From assembly GCF_028583425.1 (NCBI RefSeq), contig NC_072801.1:59783766-59847765 (forward strand): a stretch of DNA of 64,000 nucleotides, given 5' to 3'. This DNA is from Eublepharis macularius (Eukaryota > Chordata > Lepidosauria > Squamata > Eublepharidae). Positions 46,601-59,104 of this stretch are shown here, piece after piece (positions within the stretch are counted from its first letter, which is position 1; each line of letters opens with the position of its first letter). Below the pieces are notes generated by a model. That model was given only the letters and a program-made list of their open reading frames with translations. It ran no database searches and was not told the DNA's origin. A program made the position numbers and the translations under genes.

Positions 46601-49600
46601 CTGTGAAAGATTTCTTCAGAAACCCTATAGAAAGTCTGAGGTTCCAAAAACATGGTTATGTGTACCTCAAAATGGCTCTGATTTGTGCCTGTCTATCTCC
46701 CCACCTTTGTGAACTTAGCAGCTGAAGTCCACAGTCAGCTTAAGTCCCTCAAAAGGGGCACAAAAAATGATTTAAAAAACAGTTAACTACAATTAGAACT
46801 TCTTTTGAGGATTTAGCAAAGCATATGAGAGGAATGGCAATAGCAATGTAACAGCAGAAGGGAAGGCTTAGAAAAATCTGTCAAGAATGCTGAGAAAATG
46901 CAAGTTCTTTTTTTAAAAAAAGAGAGCTGATAGTAGAAGAGCTTGCAAATAGAGGATGGAGGATAAATGCCCATTTTGAAGGAATCCCTCAGTTTGGGGG
47001 AGGGAATTACATGGAAAACATGTCAGGATGGGTTACCCTGCAAATGAAGAGACGGCAAAACAGCTTCATTGCGATCCCATAATTAGACTGTCAATTCTCT
47101 CTTCTTTAAATTCAAAAATGTCCAACTTTATAAAAATCTTTCTCCACAAGCCTTAATGCAGTGGTGCTCAACCTTTTTGAGTATGAAACCCCCTTCTTAA
47201 CCTCAACAAATTACCTAGACCTCCCATATGATAGCAGTAGACAGTTCTATTATTATCAATTGGTTGAGAAAACCAGTGACAAAAATATGAAAATGACAGT
47301 TCTTAGAGCACATATGGATTTGCCAACTGCAACTCCATAGCTCCTCAGGTATCTTCAGCCCCCAGACTGGGAAAAAGAAAGCCATCAGACATTTCATCCA
47401 CATGTAGTCATTTTTTCATTGCAGAGTGTAGTTTTTAAAAAAGGACTCTGCTGATGTGATTCACGCCTTTCAAGAATGCTTTAGAACAGTCCTCTTCCTC
47501 CTCCAGCTGTGTTTCCTTGTGCCCCCATCATTCCTCCCCAAAGAAGGAGTCAGTCCTGATTTTCTCCACCTCATTGGAGCAGGAGAGGTGAGCTTTGGAG
47601 CTCCAGGTTAGAGCAACACAGACCCTGTGGCACCCCCAGGAATCATACAAATGCACATTCAGAAGAGGCTTTCCTGCCCCCACTCCAACAGTTCACTGGG
47701 GAAAAGCTAGGGTTGACCACTATCTAGAGAGATGGAAAACAGCAGGATTAATAGGGCATTATTTATCTCCATTCAACAAAAATCTTTAGCTGCTCTTTTC
47801 TGCACATTAAGGCTCTCTTAAAGAGTTAGGACTTTTTTTCCAGGCTTGTGGGCAAACATAGAAGAAGCACCGAAGGCTTCCTCATGACATCATCATCTGG
47901 TTGTCCTTCTTCCAGCTGCTTTCAAGAAAGTATGGAGGGGAAAATATGGATTTCTTCACTCCCCACCCCAACTGCTGGCAGGCTTTTAAAAAAAGTATTG
48001 GTTGTACATATATTGCTTTAAAATTTGTAATGGATCAGGAGGGATGTGTGTTTTTACTCTTTTCTTCTTCCCACTAAAAAAGAAAAGAAGTTGCTATGGT
48101 CCAACTATCGCATTAAGGGTTTCCACAGAGTACCGTGTTCATCCCCTTCTTGGGATGGGGCAGAGATACTCCCAGAGAGTTCCACCTTCCATCCACCTTC
48201 CGCCTTCCATCTTAAGGGGGAGGGTGTTGAGATCAGGCCTTTTAATATAAAACCAGGCTCTGTTTCACTTTTTCATAATCAAGCTCTGAGTTAGCCTGCA
48301 GAGCCAGGAAGAGAAGGGCAATTGAAATGCCAGTTGCTCAACTTGAATTGGAATTGCAAGTGCTCCGGTTGCATCTGCAGTAAAACAAAGCCAGGAGAGC
48401 TTCGTGTACAGTTTGTGTATTGGAACGGTTATTACTGGGGAAAGCCTTTTGTGTTTTGTAGCTCTACAAGACAGGCAGGGGGAGGGAGAATGGACTCCTC
48501 AGCCCAATGCTCCTCTCCCTAGTACTGGTAAGGTGGACTTTAAGTAATTACCTTGAGTTTCGGATCAGGAAGATGTGGAATTGCTTTTTGTTATTTGAGA
48601 GGGCTTGCACTGAGCAGAACGTCCCCAAAATGGACTTCTTAAGGGTGCTGAGACCTCAAGTGAGTGGAAGATTGGTCAAGCTCCCAGGAGAGGAAGATCC
48701 TGCTCAACTTGGCAACTATGATCAGTTCAAAAACAAAGCTACTGTGCACTTTGCTGTCCCCTGAGCTGTGTAGGGAACCATTGGCAAACGGTCCAGTAGA
48801 TGAAACTAGCTCAAGGAGAAGCTTCAGGATACTTTGTAGTTTACACAAAAGGCCCCCTGAAGACGTGGCTGCTGGCCAAATGCTGCCAGGATCTGGACTG
48901 TGTTGTCAATGTGCTTATATTGTTACCCAAATAGACATTCTCCTAATTAATTGGGGGAATTCGCTTTAAAGGAGACAAGCGAGAGGCAGTAACTAGGATT
49001 CTCCACCTATGTTTATGGGGATTATTCCCTTAGAGAACTCTCAAATAAGCTAGGCAGATACCCATCTAGAAAGGTTTTTTAATTGAAGAGAATAAAAGGA
49101 CAAATGTACAGAAATCACACACAGAATACATACACAGCTAACTAAGAAAGTCTGGGAGTAAAGGGGGGGAAATCAATTTAGAGAGGGCCATAATTACCAG
49201 ACTTGAAGACAGAGTTTCACAAAGACAGCAACAAAATGACCAGCGTTTTCCTAAGAGAAGAAGTCCAAATGGATTTGGGGTGTATGAGTCTCAAGAGAGA
49301 GAAACACAGCACATGATTGGCGAACCCATTTATATGGTGAAATGCACCCTAGGGAAAGCTAACATTTCTACCCCCAAAACAATGGCTTAATGGCTGTCTC
49401 TGGAGGTGGACAATGGAGTTGGGAGAGGTGTGAAAGGTGCTTGGTGATCCTTTGGGCACCAAATGGGAAAAGGTACCAGGTTTGCTGAATAGCTTGGGTG
49501 TTACTTGATTAGGGGAGACAAGGTTGGGTATAGACAGGATGAGTCAGGAGCTTCCTTGGAGCCTCAAGTACCTCCAGGGCATGAAGGGGGCCATTGGTCA

Positions 49601-50811
49601 GCCAGCTGCTCTGACTCACTGCCTGGTAATTTCCATGCTCCTGTCTGGTTGGCATCCTTTCTGCCTTGGGCCAGGCACTGCCTTGTGCTTATAGAATAAG
49701 AGGATGGGGGGTTATGATATTCCATCAACAAACTGCCCACTCAGAGCAGAACCACAAGTGACAAAAGGCACAGATTGGACACTTGTCTGCTTCCCTCAAG
49801 TTTTGATGGGAAATGTAGGCAGCTTGGCGGAATGTTGGACAAATGACAGTTGAAAAGTCCATTGGACAGCAGTCAGAGAGCGAAGCTGCGAGACCAGGAT
49901 GCCTACATTTCCCATCAAAACTTGAGGGAAGCAGACAAGTGTCCAATCTGTGCCTTTTGTCACTTGTGGTTCTGCTCTCAGTGTGAAGAGGGATCTGACT
50001 GCTAACAGTATGGGAGAAATTTTATGATGCTTTACCAAGATTTTTGAGGGAGAAGATGGAGGCAAAAACTCCTCAGAGTGCATTGGCCACCTTAAAGCTG
50101 GGTGACCGGATAGAGATGAGTATAAGAAAAATAGTGATTGTTACATAGTATGAGATCATGATAGAAAGCTGCAGGATTTTTAAAAATCACGTAATGCTTC
50201 TTACCAATTCTCCTTCATCAAGTTCCCAAGAGAATATCCGTCAAATAAAAGAGCACTCCTTTATTTTGCATTTGTACTGGGAAATTTTAGAAATTCCTCC
50301 AGGACATGGAATTTCAGACACAGGGAAAAGTGCATTGCAGTAAACGTCTCTCCTGAGGAACTCTGAATGCTTTCCAAATCAATATTTGCATTTGAATCAA
50401 TGTTTCATTTAATTTGTAGTAAAAAAATGAGATACTGGAAAAATAAAAATGTATCTGCAAACTTGGCAGACTAGAAGGCTTTTCGCAGGTATGTTCTTGT
50501 GCATTTTTAATATATAGATGGGGACAGCCTATAAGAGATGGTTATCTCATAAAAGGTGCAAAGGAGTGGGGAGTAGGCAGCTGTTCCAGGGAAAGGCTAT
50601 CATCATTCCAAACAATCCCTGGTGAGATGGACTACATCTCCCAGCATGCTATGTGACCCATGGCTGTGCTCACTGTGGGAAACCACATGTTCTGCTGTTG
50701 CCATTCCTTAGTCAAAAGCTCATATGGCTTTTATACTGAAATCCTATGCAGAGTTACTCCTGCCTAAGCCCATTGAAATCATTGAGACAAAGTGAGGCAG
50801 ACGGCTAGCAT
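46600..50811. other. Upstream flank of unit D
   Basis: Non-coding. 46600-49580 aligns with 7690-11060 upstream of B; 50380-50811 aligns with the proximal promoter region of C and E. It carries the MITE at 49744-49977. The leader word GAGGCAGACGGCTAGCAT ends at 50811. Confidence 0.6.
49744..49977. mobile_element. 234-bp palindromic MITE, TCA duplication
   Basis: Same family and orientation as 11512-11745, flanked by TCA at 49741-49743 and 49978-49980. Confidence 0.88.
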
Positions 50812-50978
50812 AGTATGATGTACCCTCATTCACTCTCCCCATTGTGAGGCAGAGAAATTCGGTAAATCTACTTCGACTGAGGTGCCCCAAATAGCATGTT
50901 AATAATTTTGGTTTAGAAAGTGTATTGCCAAAATCACACTCCCAGTTCTCTGGTCTCTGTGTACAGCATACTTCAGCT

Positions 50979-51128
50979 CAGGGGTTTTTTTCTGGGAAAA
51001 GAGGCAGCAGAACTCTCAAGAGAAAAATGAGGAAGAAACACATGGGATTCTTTGAAATCATATTGCCAAGTATTTTCAAGAGGTGTTGGACCTCCGTTCC
51101 CCCGTGTTCCCCCTGAAAAAAAGCCCTG
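50979..51128. mobile_element. 150-bp hAT-like MITE, 8-bp TSD
   Basis: Ends CAGGGGTTTTTTTC and GAAAAAAAGCCCTG, flanked by CTTCAGCT at 50971-50978 and 51129-51136. It lies between the old leader and exon 1 of unit D. Confidence 0.88.
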
Positions 51129-52765
51129 CTTCAGCTTATCCTGACACACAGACTTTGAATTATTAGACAGAAGTCTTCCGTAAGACAGTGATATTACAGT
51201 TAAGGAAAAGGAATCTTCTACCTTCACTCTAAAGGTGAACCTGCCTGACTTTTCTTGTCAGACTCCCCAATTCCAAAAATCTTCTCAGAAACCAACTGAC
51301 TGCCTTCAGGCTGGTTCTAAATAAGTAATCAGAAAAGAGGGAGCAGCCTGGCACTCAAGCTTGCCATTCTAGGAATAGTTAACCTTTCCAGGTCTCTGAT
51401 TTTGCTGCACCATGGAAACTTGTTGTTAAGTGCATTCCATCACACATGGCACCTTACGTGCGTTACCCAGGCAAGGTAGCAATAGTGACTGACCCACACA
51501 AGAAGTATTGCCCTGGCCATTGCAAGATAATTTGGTGAGCGTACAGAGAACTGGGTATGGATGGAGGAGTGGGCAATTTTTGCCAACAGGTGCTAGCATC
51601 AAGCCAGCCAGGAAGGCTAGCTCTCTAAGAAAGGGAAGGAAGGAAGTGAGAGAGATGGAAATGTGCTCTTGATATCATCAAAGGCACTTCTCTCTGTCCT
51701 GTGAGCATAAAAAGCACTCACATGGTACCTTGTGGCATAAGGTCTTGTGGAACAGAGACTCTTCATTTGCCTTTGACATACTTGGTGGATAAGTTATAAT
51801 TTACTTTGGATATGTTCCAGAAGTGATTTGTTGCATTGAAAACAGGTTACAACAACTATCTCTTTCCACTGTGGTTTAAAAAACTGAGAAGGGCATGGGG
51901 AAGACTGGAGGTGGCATGGTTTCTGGGTTGTTGTTGTTTTAGTAAGCAAATTATTTTATATTCATTCCTGTACAGCAACAGATTCCGTGACAACAGAAGC
52001 AGTCCTAGAAGGAAAGCCGTTCTGTAGCTTCAGAGGTGTCAGTCAGGACAGGCTGGTAATATCCGGAGTCATTTTCTCTCTGTCTTTGATGGCATTTTGA
52101 GAGATGCTTCCCACTGCTTTTTCACCATCATGTAGAGTCTCATTGCTGCCTGGGCATCCTGGATCGAGCTATGCTCCGTACATTGTACCTTCACATTCAG
52201 CAATTTCTCACAGAGCAGTTTCAGGGATGGCCTCACACACTTGACCTGCTGTCTGAAAGGTTTGTATCTTTGTGTGTCCCGGATTTTCTTTTTAGGATGG
52301 TCAAGAAATAAAACCTTTAAGTCATGGTGAAGAGCATGTCCAACTAGAATCCTTTCCTTTAGAATGTCAGCTACCTCCTTCTGAACAACTTTAAAGTCTT
52401 CCCCTGTTTTTACATTCTCTGGCCGAATCCCACTAATGGCTGTTCTGTAATCCATCACTTTTTCTGCAGCCTTGACATACTTGTCACAAACACACTTGCC
52501 AAACTGATTCACAAGAGATACACGGGCCACAATGCTGTCTTCACCGTTTGGTCCCATGCCAACCATCTCGCAGTCCATGGCTACAGCTCTTGTCAAGCCT
52601 TCAAAAGCCTTCTCCTTAACCAAGGTCTGCTCTTTCAGTGGCTGGGCTTTCTCTTCACTCCCCAGTTGCTTCTGGAGACGCCCCAGTTGTTTCCGGGCAA
52701 TTTTTGCTGCTTCTTCTGACCCCAAGGCTGCTTCAATGTCATCTGGATCCACATCATCAAACCAG

Positions 52766-52967
52766 GGCCATTTCCAGACGGCCCCCCGCCTCACGAAACG
52801 TCACGCGTCGTCGCGCGTCGTCGCGCAGAAAACGCGAAATATCGCGTTTTCTCGCGTGAGTTTTGCACGACATCGCGCAAAACTCGCGCGAGAAAACGCG
52901 ATATTTCGCGTTTTCTGCGCGACGACGCGCGACGTTTCGCAAGGCGGGGGGCCGTCTGGAAACGGCC
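52766..52967. mobile_element. 202-bp CpG-rich palindromic MITE in REXO4 copy
   Basis: Inverse ends GGCCATTTCCAGACGGCCCC and its mirror, flanked by CAG (52763-52765, 52968-52970). The interior is packed with CGCG words (CGCGTCGTCGCGC, GCGAAATATCGCG). Removing it with one CAG gives continuous DIWFDDVD as in human REXO4. Confidence 0.9.
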
Positions 52968-53053
52968 CAGATGTCTGGTAACTCTTCAGGATTCCTTCTT
53001 TTATGTTTAATATACCCGTAGTCCCTCTCAACCTGGTTGTTTCTTTTACCTCG

Positions 53054-53277
53054 CAGGGCTTTTTTTCTTGGAAAACAGGTGGTGGAACTCAGTGGGTTGC
53101 CCTCGGAGAAAATGGTCACATGGCTGGTGGCCCCACCCCCTGATCTCCAAGCAGCACGGAGGTCAATCTCAACTCCCCTCTGTCTGGAGATCAGGGGGCG
53201 GGGCCACCAGCCATGTGACCATTTTCAAGAGGTTCCGGAACGCCGTTTCACCGCATTCCTGCTGAAAAAAAGCCCTG
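53054..53277. mobile_element. 224-bp hAT-like foldback MITE in REXO4 copy
   Basis: Ends CAGGGCTTTTTTTC and GAAAAAAAGCCCTG, with long inner inverse arms (GGTCACATGGCTGGTGGCCC and its mirror). Family as 50979-51128. The expected 8-bp target duplication is not clear. Confidence 0.82.
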
Positions 53278-54370
53278 CTCCTTTGCATTCTTTCTTATCG
53301 TTATGGGCTTGGCTCAGGTTCTTTCTGTGAGCAGATCTTTTTGATTTTTGGAGAGCTGGGTGGATAAGGCTTTCAGTGTGACCCTTCTTGGTGTTCTCCA
53401 CAGGTCTGTATTTCAACCTTTTCTCAGCTCCATTTACTTCTGCCAGTCTGGGGACAATTCCTTCCTCTTTGGTTGCATGTTTCTTCTTGAAGCATGTGTC
53501 AAGTTCATTAACAGCAGAATCCAAACTGGCAGCCTTTTGCTTTAGAAGCTCTTGCAAGGCCTTCCAGTTTGATGAAACTTCTTGGGGAGTTTTGGGTGGC
53601 AACCCTGCCGCCACACTGGGACTTTTTTTCACTTTCTGCTCTGCCAGCTTGATTTTGTTTTTCCAAAACAATATTTTCTTCTTCTTCCTCTTCTTCTTGT
53701 GCTGTTTTTTAAGATTCTCAGGCTTGTCTGTGGCATTGCCTGTTAGAGCTTTTGAGTCTCTGATTCTTATTTTTGCCATCAAGACATGGACCTCAGTCAC
53801 CTCTGGTCACAACCATATCTGCCTCCGACCCAGCACCAAGTTTCTTCTACATTTTTGCTGCACCCTCAAGCCTCCCAGAAGTGAACCCAGCCCTTCTGGC
53901 CCCGCCACGTCCTTCTGTTTTAATAGTAGGTGAAGCTTCATCTGCTGAATTTCAACCTGTTGTAAAACACTTGAACCCAGGGTGCCAGAAGGCAAAACAG
54001 TCATCATACTTCTGGATCCATTGTCTGACTCACAGGCTGTAAGCCTGTGGCTGGAAACCTTGGTTGCCTACATTTCAGGAGTAAGAGTGGCAGTTTTTTC
54101 TGGCTGGGTCTCAGTGCTGGGCTAGGCTTGAACTGTTGAATGTCTGCTTCTGAGGCTGCAATTAATTTTCCATGCGGGAGTGGCAGCCATAGTGGTTTAA
54201 ACAGGATGAGTAGATGCAAAAGGAGGCCCAACCCCTAATCCTTTAAACGGTGTAGAAGAGGGTTCCCCACCCCAAAGGTGCAGTGGAAAGTGGTCTATTA
54301 TCTTTATGCCCTCTTCATGGGTTCCTGAGGCTATTTGGTTGGCCAGAGAAGGAAAGAGGATGCTAACCTG

Positions 54371-54562
54371 GGCCCTTTTCACACTGCTTACCTGCTGCCG
54401 CAACGTCGCGAAATATCGCGCAAAACCCGCGGAAGATAGCGTCTTCTCGCGAGAGTTTTGCGTGACATCGCACAAAACTCTCGCAAGAAGGCGCTATCTT
54501 CCGTGTTTTTTGCGCGATATTTTGCGACATTGTGGCAGCAGGTAAGCAGTGTGAAAAGGGCC
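54371..54562. mobile_element. 192-bp CpG-rich palindromic MITE
   Basis: Inverse ends GGCCCTTTTCACACTGC and GTGTGAAAAGGGCC, flanked by CTG on both sides. The interior has GCGAAATATCGCGC and CTCGCGAGAG. Related in style to 52766-52967. Confidence 0.85.
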
Positions 54563-57189
54563 CTGGATGGCCTTTTAGAATGATTGAACAGGGCTCTTTT
54601 CCATTTCATTTATACCCCACTTTTCCTTCCAGACTGGGACCTAAAAAGGTTTACAACATTGTCTCCTTCTCCATTTTACTCTCAAAACATCAACCCTGTC
54701 AGGTAGGCTAGGCTGACAGTGTTGACTGGCCCAAGGTCACCCAGCAAGCTTCCCTGGCAGAGTGGGGATTTGAGCCTGGGGTCTCCCAGAGCCTAGTCTA
54801 CCCACTAACCCAAGCTGCATTACATTCTGTAAGGCTCACTGAAGCTTTAAGTCCCATTGACTGGAGAAAAATCAGGATAGAAATCCTTTAAATCAATAAT
54901 GCTGTGCAAAAAATATCACCCTCTGTGCTGCCATTAACAGTTTCTCTAGAAATGCGTTTTTCATAACAGGTTAATCACTGGGAGTATATAGTTTAAGAGT
55001 AACATGCAAGGAAAGAACCCGGGGTACCATTGCTGCAGCCTTCTCCCTGGTATAAATAATGCCCTGGCCCTTTAACATGAGCCGAATGGATGCTATTTAC
55101 CCTGTAATGTTATTCATCTCCATGCTGGGAAAATCTTTAGGTGCCCATTTTTACATATTAAGCTTCTGTTAAAGTGACTGGACATTTTTCTCCAGGCCTG
55201 TTGCTGCCAGCCCTAGATGGGAGGGGATACAGCAACAGTTATACATTTTATGTGTCTTAACCAGTACAAGTGTTGGAAACGTTCCCCATGTGAGAAAACA
55301 TTAATTCCTGCCTCCCTTCCCCAGGAACAAATTAGAACTTCTTTTGTCTTTCAAATCCAGTTTGTGTCTCATCTGCCACCCCTTCTCAGTTCATTGTTAT
55401 GACCCAACTGGGGAATTTTAATTTCCTTCTAATGATCCTCCTGACTACTGTCAAAAGCAGAAGTTCTTATTTCCAGCATCATCTAACATGGCATAGCCAT
55501 TGGCAAGCACCTATGAACCCTGGTGAGGCATTCTTGATGAGGACTGGTGAAAGATACTGTCCCACAGGCACGGTTTTGGGGTGGTTGTAAGGAAGACACT
55601 TTATTTTATTTCTAGGATAGTTCTACCTGAGAAGGATGCTGTTGGAGGAAAATTATTCTAATGTATATAAAAGGCAATTTAAAAAGTAGAGCTCTTCATG
55701 CGTGCATTCTTTTTTTTTTTTAAAGTTAATATTCAGCACCAAGAAAACTTGTTTCCTCTTTTATAATACAAATGAAGGACATTTGTACTCATGGTTCTGC
55801 AATGTGGTGTTTTATTTCACCATAATGAAGTTTACTTTGTACTCCCAACATATTTTGTAAAAATAATGCGGAGGGGTGACTTTACTCCAGTCTCTTTCTA
55901 GTGTCAGAGTTTAGCTCTGAAACATGTTCTTGGTTGCATGATTGAAAGAAGTCAGCTGACAGAACAATGAGAACATGAAATGTACCCCCCACATAAGCAA
56001 CAGAGCTTTAGGGAAGGCCTTCTCTTCTCTTCATTAGAGACACTCTGATGGTTGGTTTTTGGTGAGAAGATCTGCCTGTTGAAGGTTGCCCATCCTGAGA
56101 CCGAAAACACCTCTTCCACCCGCAAAGTGTTTGTGGGTTTCTTTGAAAACTTAAATGATGGTAATGACAAGAACTGAATCTTGTAAACAAACAAATAAAC
56201 CTTATGATGTACATATGTGTGTGTGTGTGCGTGCCTGCGCGCCAAGCCTCTGAGTTTTGTCCTGCCCTCCTTTCTCCCTTTTAGTTTGCCAGGGCGCCAA
56301 GGTGGTCTTCTGTTCTCGAGCATGTGGAGGTGAGTCAAGAGCCACTTGACTCACCTCCCAAGACAGGTTCCCCTTAGTTGCTTAAAAAATGCCACCTATA
56401 CAGTGAATCTCCTTGAGTCAGCTTACAAAGGAAAACAAAATTAAATCAGAAAGGCACTGAAAAATGTTAATTAAAAACATTAAAAAACCTTCTAAGAGCT
56501 TTACAAAACCAAAAAAATGCCTCAAATGATTTATTTATTTATTCAGTTTTTATACCCCTTCTCTTCAGTTCTCAGTTAAGGCTTCAGGGTAGAAGTTGAC
56601 AATAACCATAACCGTAACCATAACCATAACATCCAAACAATAACCCCTTGTTTAAAAGTCTGAGTAAAAAGAAATGTTTTGGCCTGGTGAGGCTCGAGGT
56701 GAAAGGCATTCTACAGGTCTGGTGGCCACCCACATCCTCCCTGCTGGCACATAGAGCAAGGCTTCAGAAAGGCATCTTAACTGGGGGGCTTGACTTCGTT
56801 TATGGCCTTGGAGGTAGAAATCTACACTCTGCATTGATTGTGGCCAAGAACAGACAGGCAGCTAGCTAGTAGAGATCTCTGGGCACAGGTGTGAGATGAT
56901 CCCTGTATCCAGCCCCTTACTCTCTTCTGCTTCCAATATATATTAGGTTAGCAAATATAAAGAAAATACATGGTTGAGAGTAGTAGATACAGAGAGGAGA
57001 AGGGTGGGAAGGATAAGATCGCTGCTAATGTGGAAACTCCCATTGTCCGCTTCAAGCTCTGCCAGAAAAAGAATACCAGTAAGAAGTTTTCAGTTCCATA
57101 CCTCCTCAAGGAGAGTGTAGCAAACACACCATGAGATTCTCCCTGCTCTTCTCTGGCCACAGCTTGTTTAGCCATTGTATTACCAATCT

Positions 57190-57890
57190 TGACTGGCACC
57201 AGAAGGGCATCCTAAGCCTCTGAAAAAGAGAGCAGGGTGGGTTAACGTCACCCAGTCGTCCCTTGCTGCTCTCATGGATAGGTCCTGACCTCTGTGTGCC
57301 CTCGCCAGACACCTTCCCCTCTTCCACAGCTTGTTAGTGGACTTCCCTTTTATCCTCTCACCACTCCCAGCCTCCCATCCCCAGCACTCTTGATGCCTGG
57401 TCTGCTCTAGACAGCCCTGATTGAGCCTCCAGCTGATGGCATCTAGCCTGCTCCTTCTCCTTGTCCGTCTGGTTGCATTCCGCTTACTTCTCCCTGTCAT
57501 CTGCCTGGTTGCTGTGATGCCACTGTTTGTGGAATCAATCTGTGGCCAGCTGCCCTCTCTGTCTGACCCATGCCACAAAGCATCCGGTCGGGACTGGTCT
57601 CAGGCTCCCGTTGTCCCCACCCCCGCTCTGAGGCCAGGAGGGCCCATCAGCTTTGCCACCTGCTGCTCCCTTTGCCTTCTCAGTCGTGGGTCTTGCCCGG
57701 TGCCGCAGCTGTGGAACTGGCGGCCATGGGGACCCTGTGGCTGCTGGGCAGCACGCCAGGTCTCTTGCTGGCCACTGCTGCCTTTGCCACCATACCCTCA
57801 GCTCCACCAAGTGCCCCGGCCTCTCCACCTACCACCACAGCCTCCTTGACGTTCTTGGGCGCCGCTGTCTCTCATGAGTCAGTTGTGACT
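57190..57890. repeat. GC-rich segment shared with unit B
   Basis: Same segment as 22165-23100 (CCATGGGGACCCTGTGGCTG and repeats), shorter here. Not a supported gene. Confidence 0.6.
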
Positions 57891-59051
57891 TGATAGCAAA
57901 AAAAAAAAAAGTAAGATGGTCATAATAAGTAGGGCTGTGAATATTCGAAGAGTCCAGCTGTCATTTATTCAAAGTCATCGCTCTAAGAAGAAGCGCTCCA
58001 GACGCTGTAGCAAAAGAGGATAAAAAGTGAGAGACTCGAGAGTCAGTATGGTGTAGAGGTTAGTATTGGACTAGGAAGGTTCAGAATGAAAGATGGCAGC
58101 CTCATCTTGGGTTCACCTTCACCTGGCCCAGACCCTGACACTATAAGCAGGAGCTCAACTGTGGAATGTCCCTTCCCTAATTAGCCTTCCGTTCGTGAAA
58201 TGCATGCGCCCAAGGACAACGGGACATTGAAATTGCTGAACTGTTCAGGTGCAATAAGGCGAGGGGGGCAAGACGGCAACAGAGTAACAGCACTGGTCTA
58301 ACCTCTCCCACAAATGTTAGTTTTCTTTTTCTCTGAATACACCCCGAATTTGCAAAGCCTCCACGGACTGCTGCCTACAGCTTCCAGTTGGCTGTGGGAA
58401 GTATTATTTTGAAAATAATAGACACAACTTGCCAGGCTGGGAGAATCTGGGCGTTCAGCGTTTCGCTGTATTCAGGCTAGTTATGAGGAGTTGGCTGTTG
58501 GACAGTGAAAGTTTCTTCTTTTATTTTGGACCAGTTACAAATAAATATTCGTCTTTCTTTACTTTCCCCCCATTTCTCTTCAAAGAGAAAAATGGTAGTT
58601 AAAAGAAAAAAACCTGTTAGCTGAGTTCACACATATTGCAAGTGGGTGGCAAAAGCATATCCATTTACTAAACATAGCTTGTGTGAACCACAGTCCACAT
58701 GGCTTATAGTTTAGTGTATGTATTATCTTGTTTGTACTGTGTTGCTTTCAAATGAGTAAGAGGGTATTTTTACAGAGGGAATACGGTTATAGTAAACTGA
58801 ATTGGTCAGGGCGGCATTTACTCCATTTGCTGTATATATTATCCTGTTTGTATCGCCTCAGGTTTAAACTTTTTCATAACTAATTGCTGCATTGTTTATG
58901 GTATAATGTAAACTGTTTTCTTTACTCCATTGTTCATTTTAACTTTGTAATCTGCTATTGTTAAACTTCATTAAATGCTTCCTGTTGATGTTTTCTTTTG
59001 AATACCTCTGACCAACAAGTATGCATTTTCTTATCCCAAATCTCATCATTC

Positions 59052-59057
59052 AATAAA
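59052..59057 (+). terminator. Relict unit D polyadenylation signal
   Basis: AATAAA in the same context as 6316, although the coding exons it served are deleted. Confidence 0.6.
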
Positions 59058-59104
59058 GACATGGTTCAGCGAAAAGAAGTGCCATAAATAAACTTTTGAG
59101 GTCT

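Larger units (their letters stand above)
51928..53912 (-). pseudogene. REXO4: REXO4 retrocopy, split by two MITEs
   Basis: Intronless antisense copy of RNA exonuclease 4 (XPMC2 type, DEDDh 3'-5' exonuclease family). Start MAKIRIRD at 53779, with a Lys-rich nucleolar-type N-terminus and NWKALQELLKQK. Then come EELPDIW, WFDDVDPDDIEAALG and the exonuclease domain: AMDCEMVGMGP (Exo I), VGHALHHDLKVLFLDHP (Exo II) and SSIQDAQAAMRLY (Exo III). Stop at 52069. No stop lies in the C-terminal 240 residues. Unit E lacks the whole block (its flanks GGTTTCTG and TTTTAATAG adjoin at 61419-61434). The minus-strand 3' end looks like a worn A-rich AAAACAACAACAAC tail. The MITEs at 52766 and 53054 interrupt it. 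Protein function is unlikely as it stands; the domain itself is open. Confidence 0.88.
51446..57911 (+). pseudogene. HSD17B14-like unit D remnant (exons 1-2)
   Basis: Exon 1 relic at 51446-51534 starts MAPYVRYPGKVAIVTD but is 89 rather than 88 nt, so the frame shifts, and the TGGTSGIG loop is lost. Exon 2 (56285-56329) is clean: VCQGAKVVFCSRACG with AG and GT borders. Exons 3-9 are gone: intron 2 and the GC-rich segment run to about 57870 and then join directly to the tail of the 5S-derived SINE that belongs to intron 8. Exon 9 is also skipped, because 57940 continues in the old 3' UTR. The leader is separated from the ATG by about 630 bp of inserted sequence. Confidence 0.85.

Noticed and set aside
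52532-53933. Long + strand frames opposite the REXO4 copy
   Set aside because: Antisense shadows of the REXO4 coding sequence and of the CpG-rich MITE.
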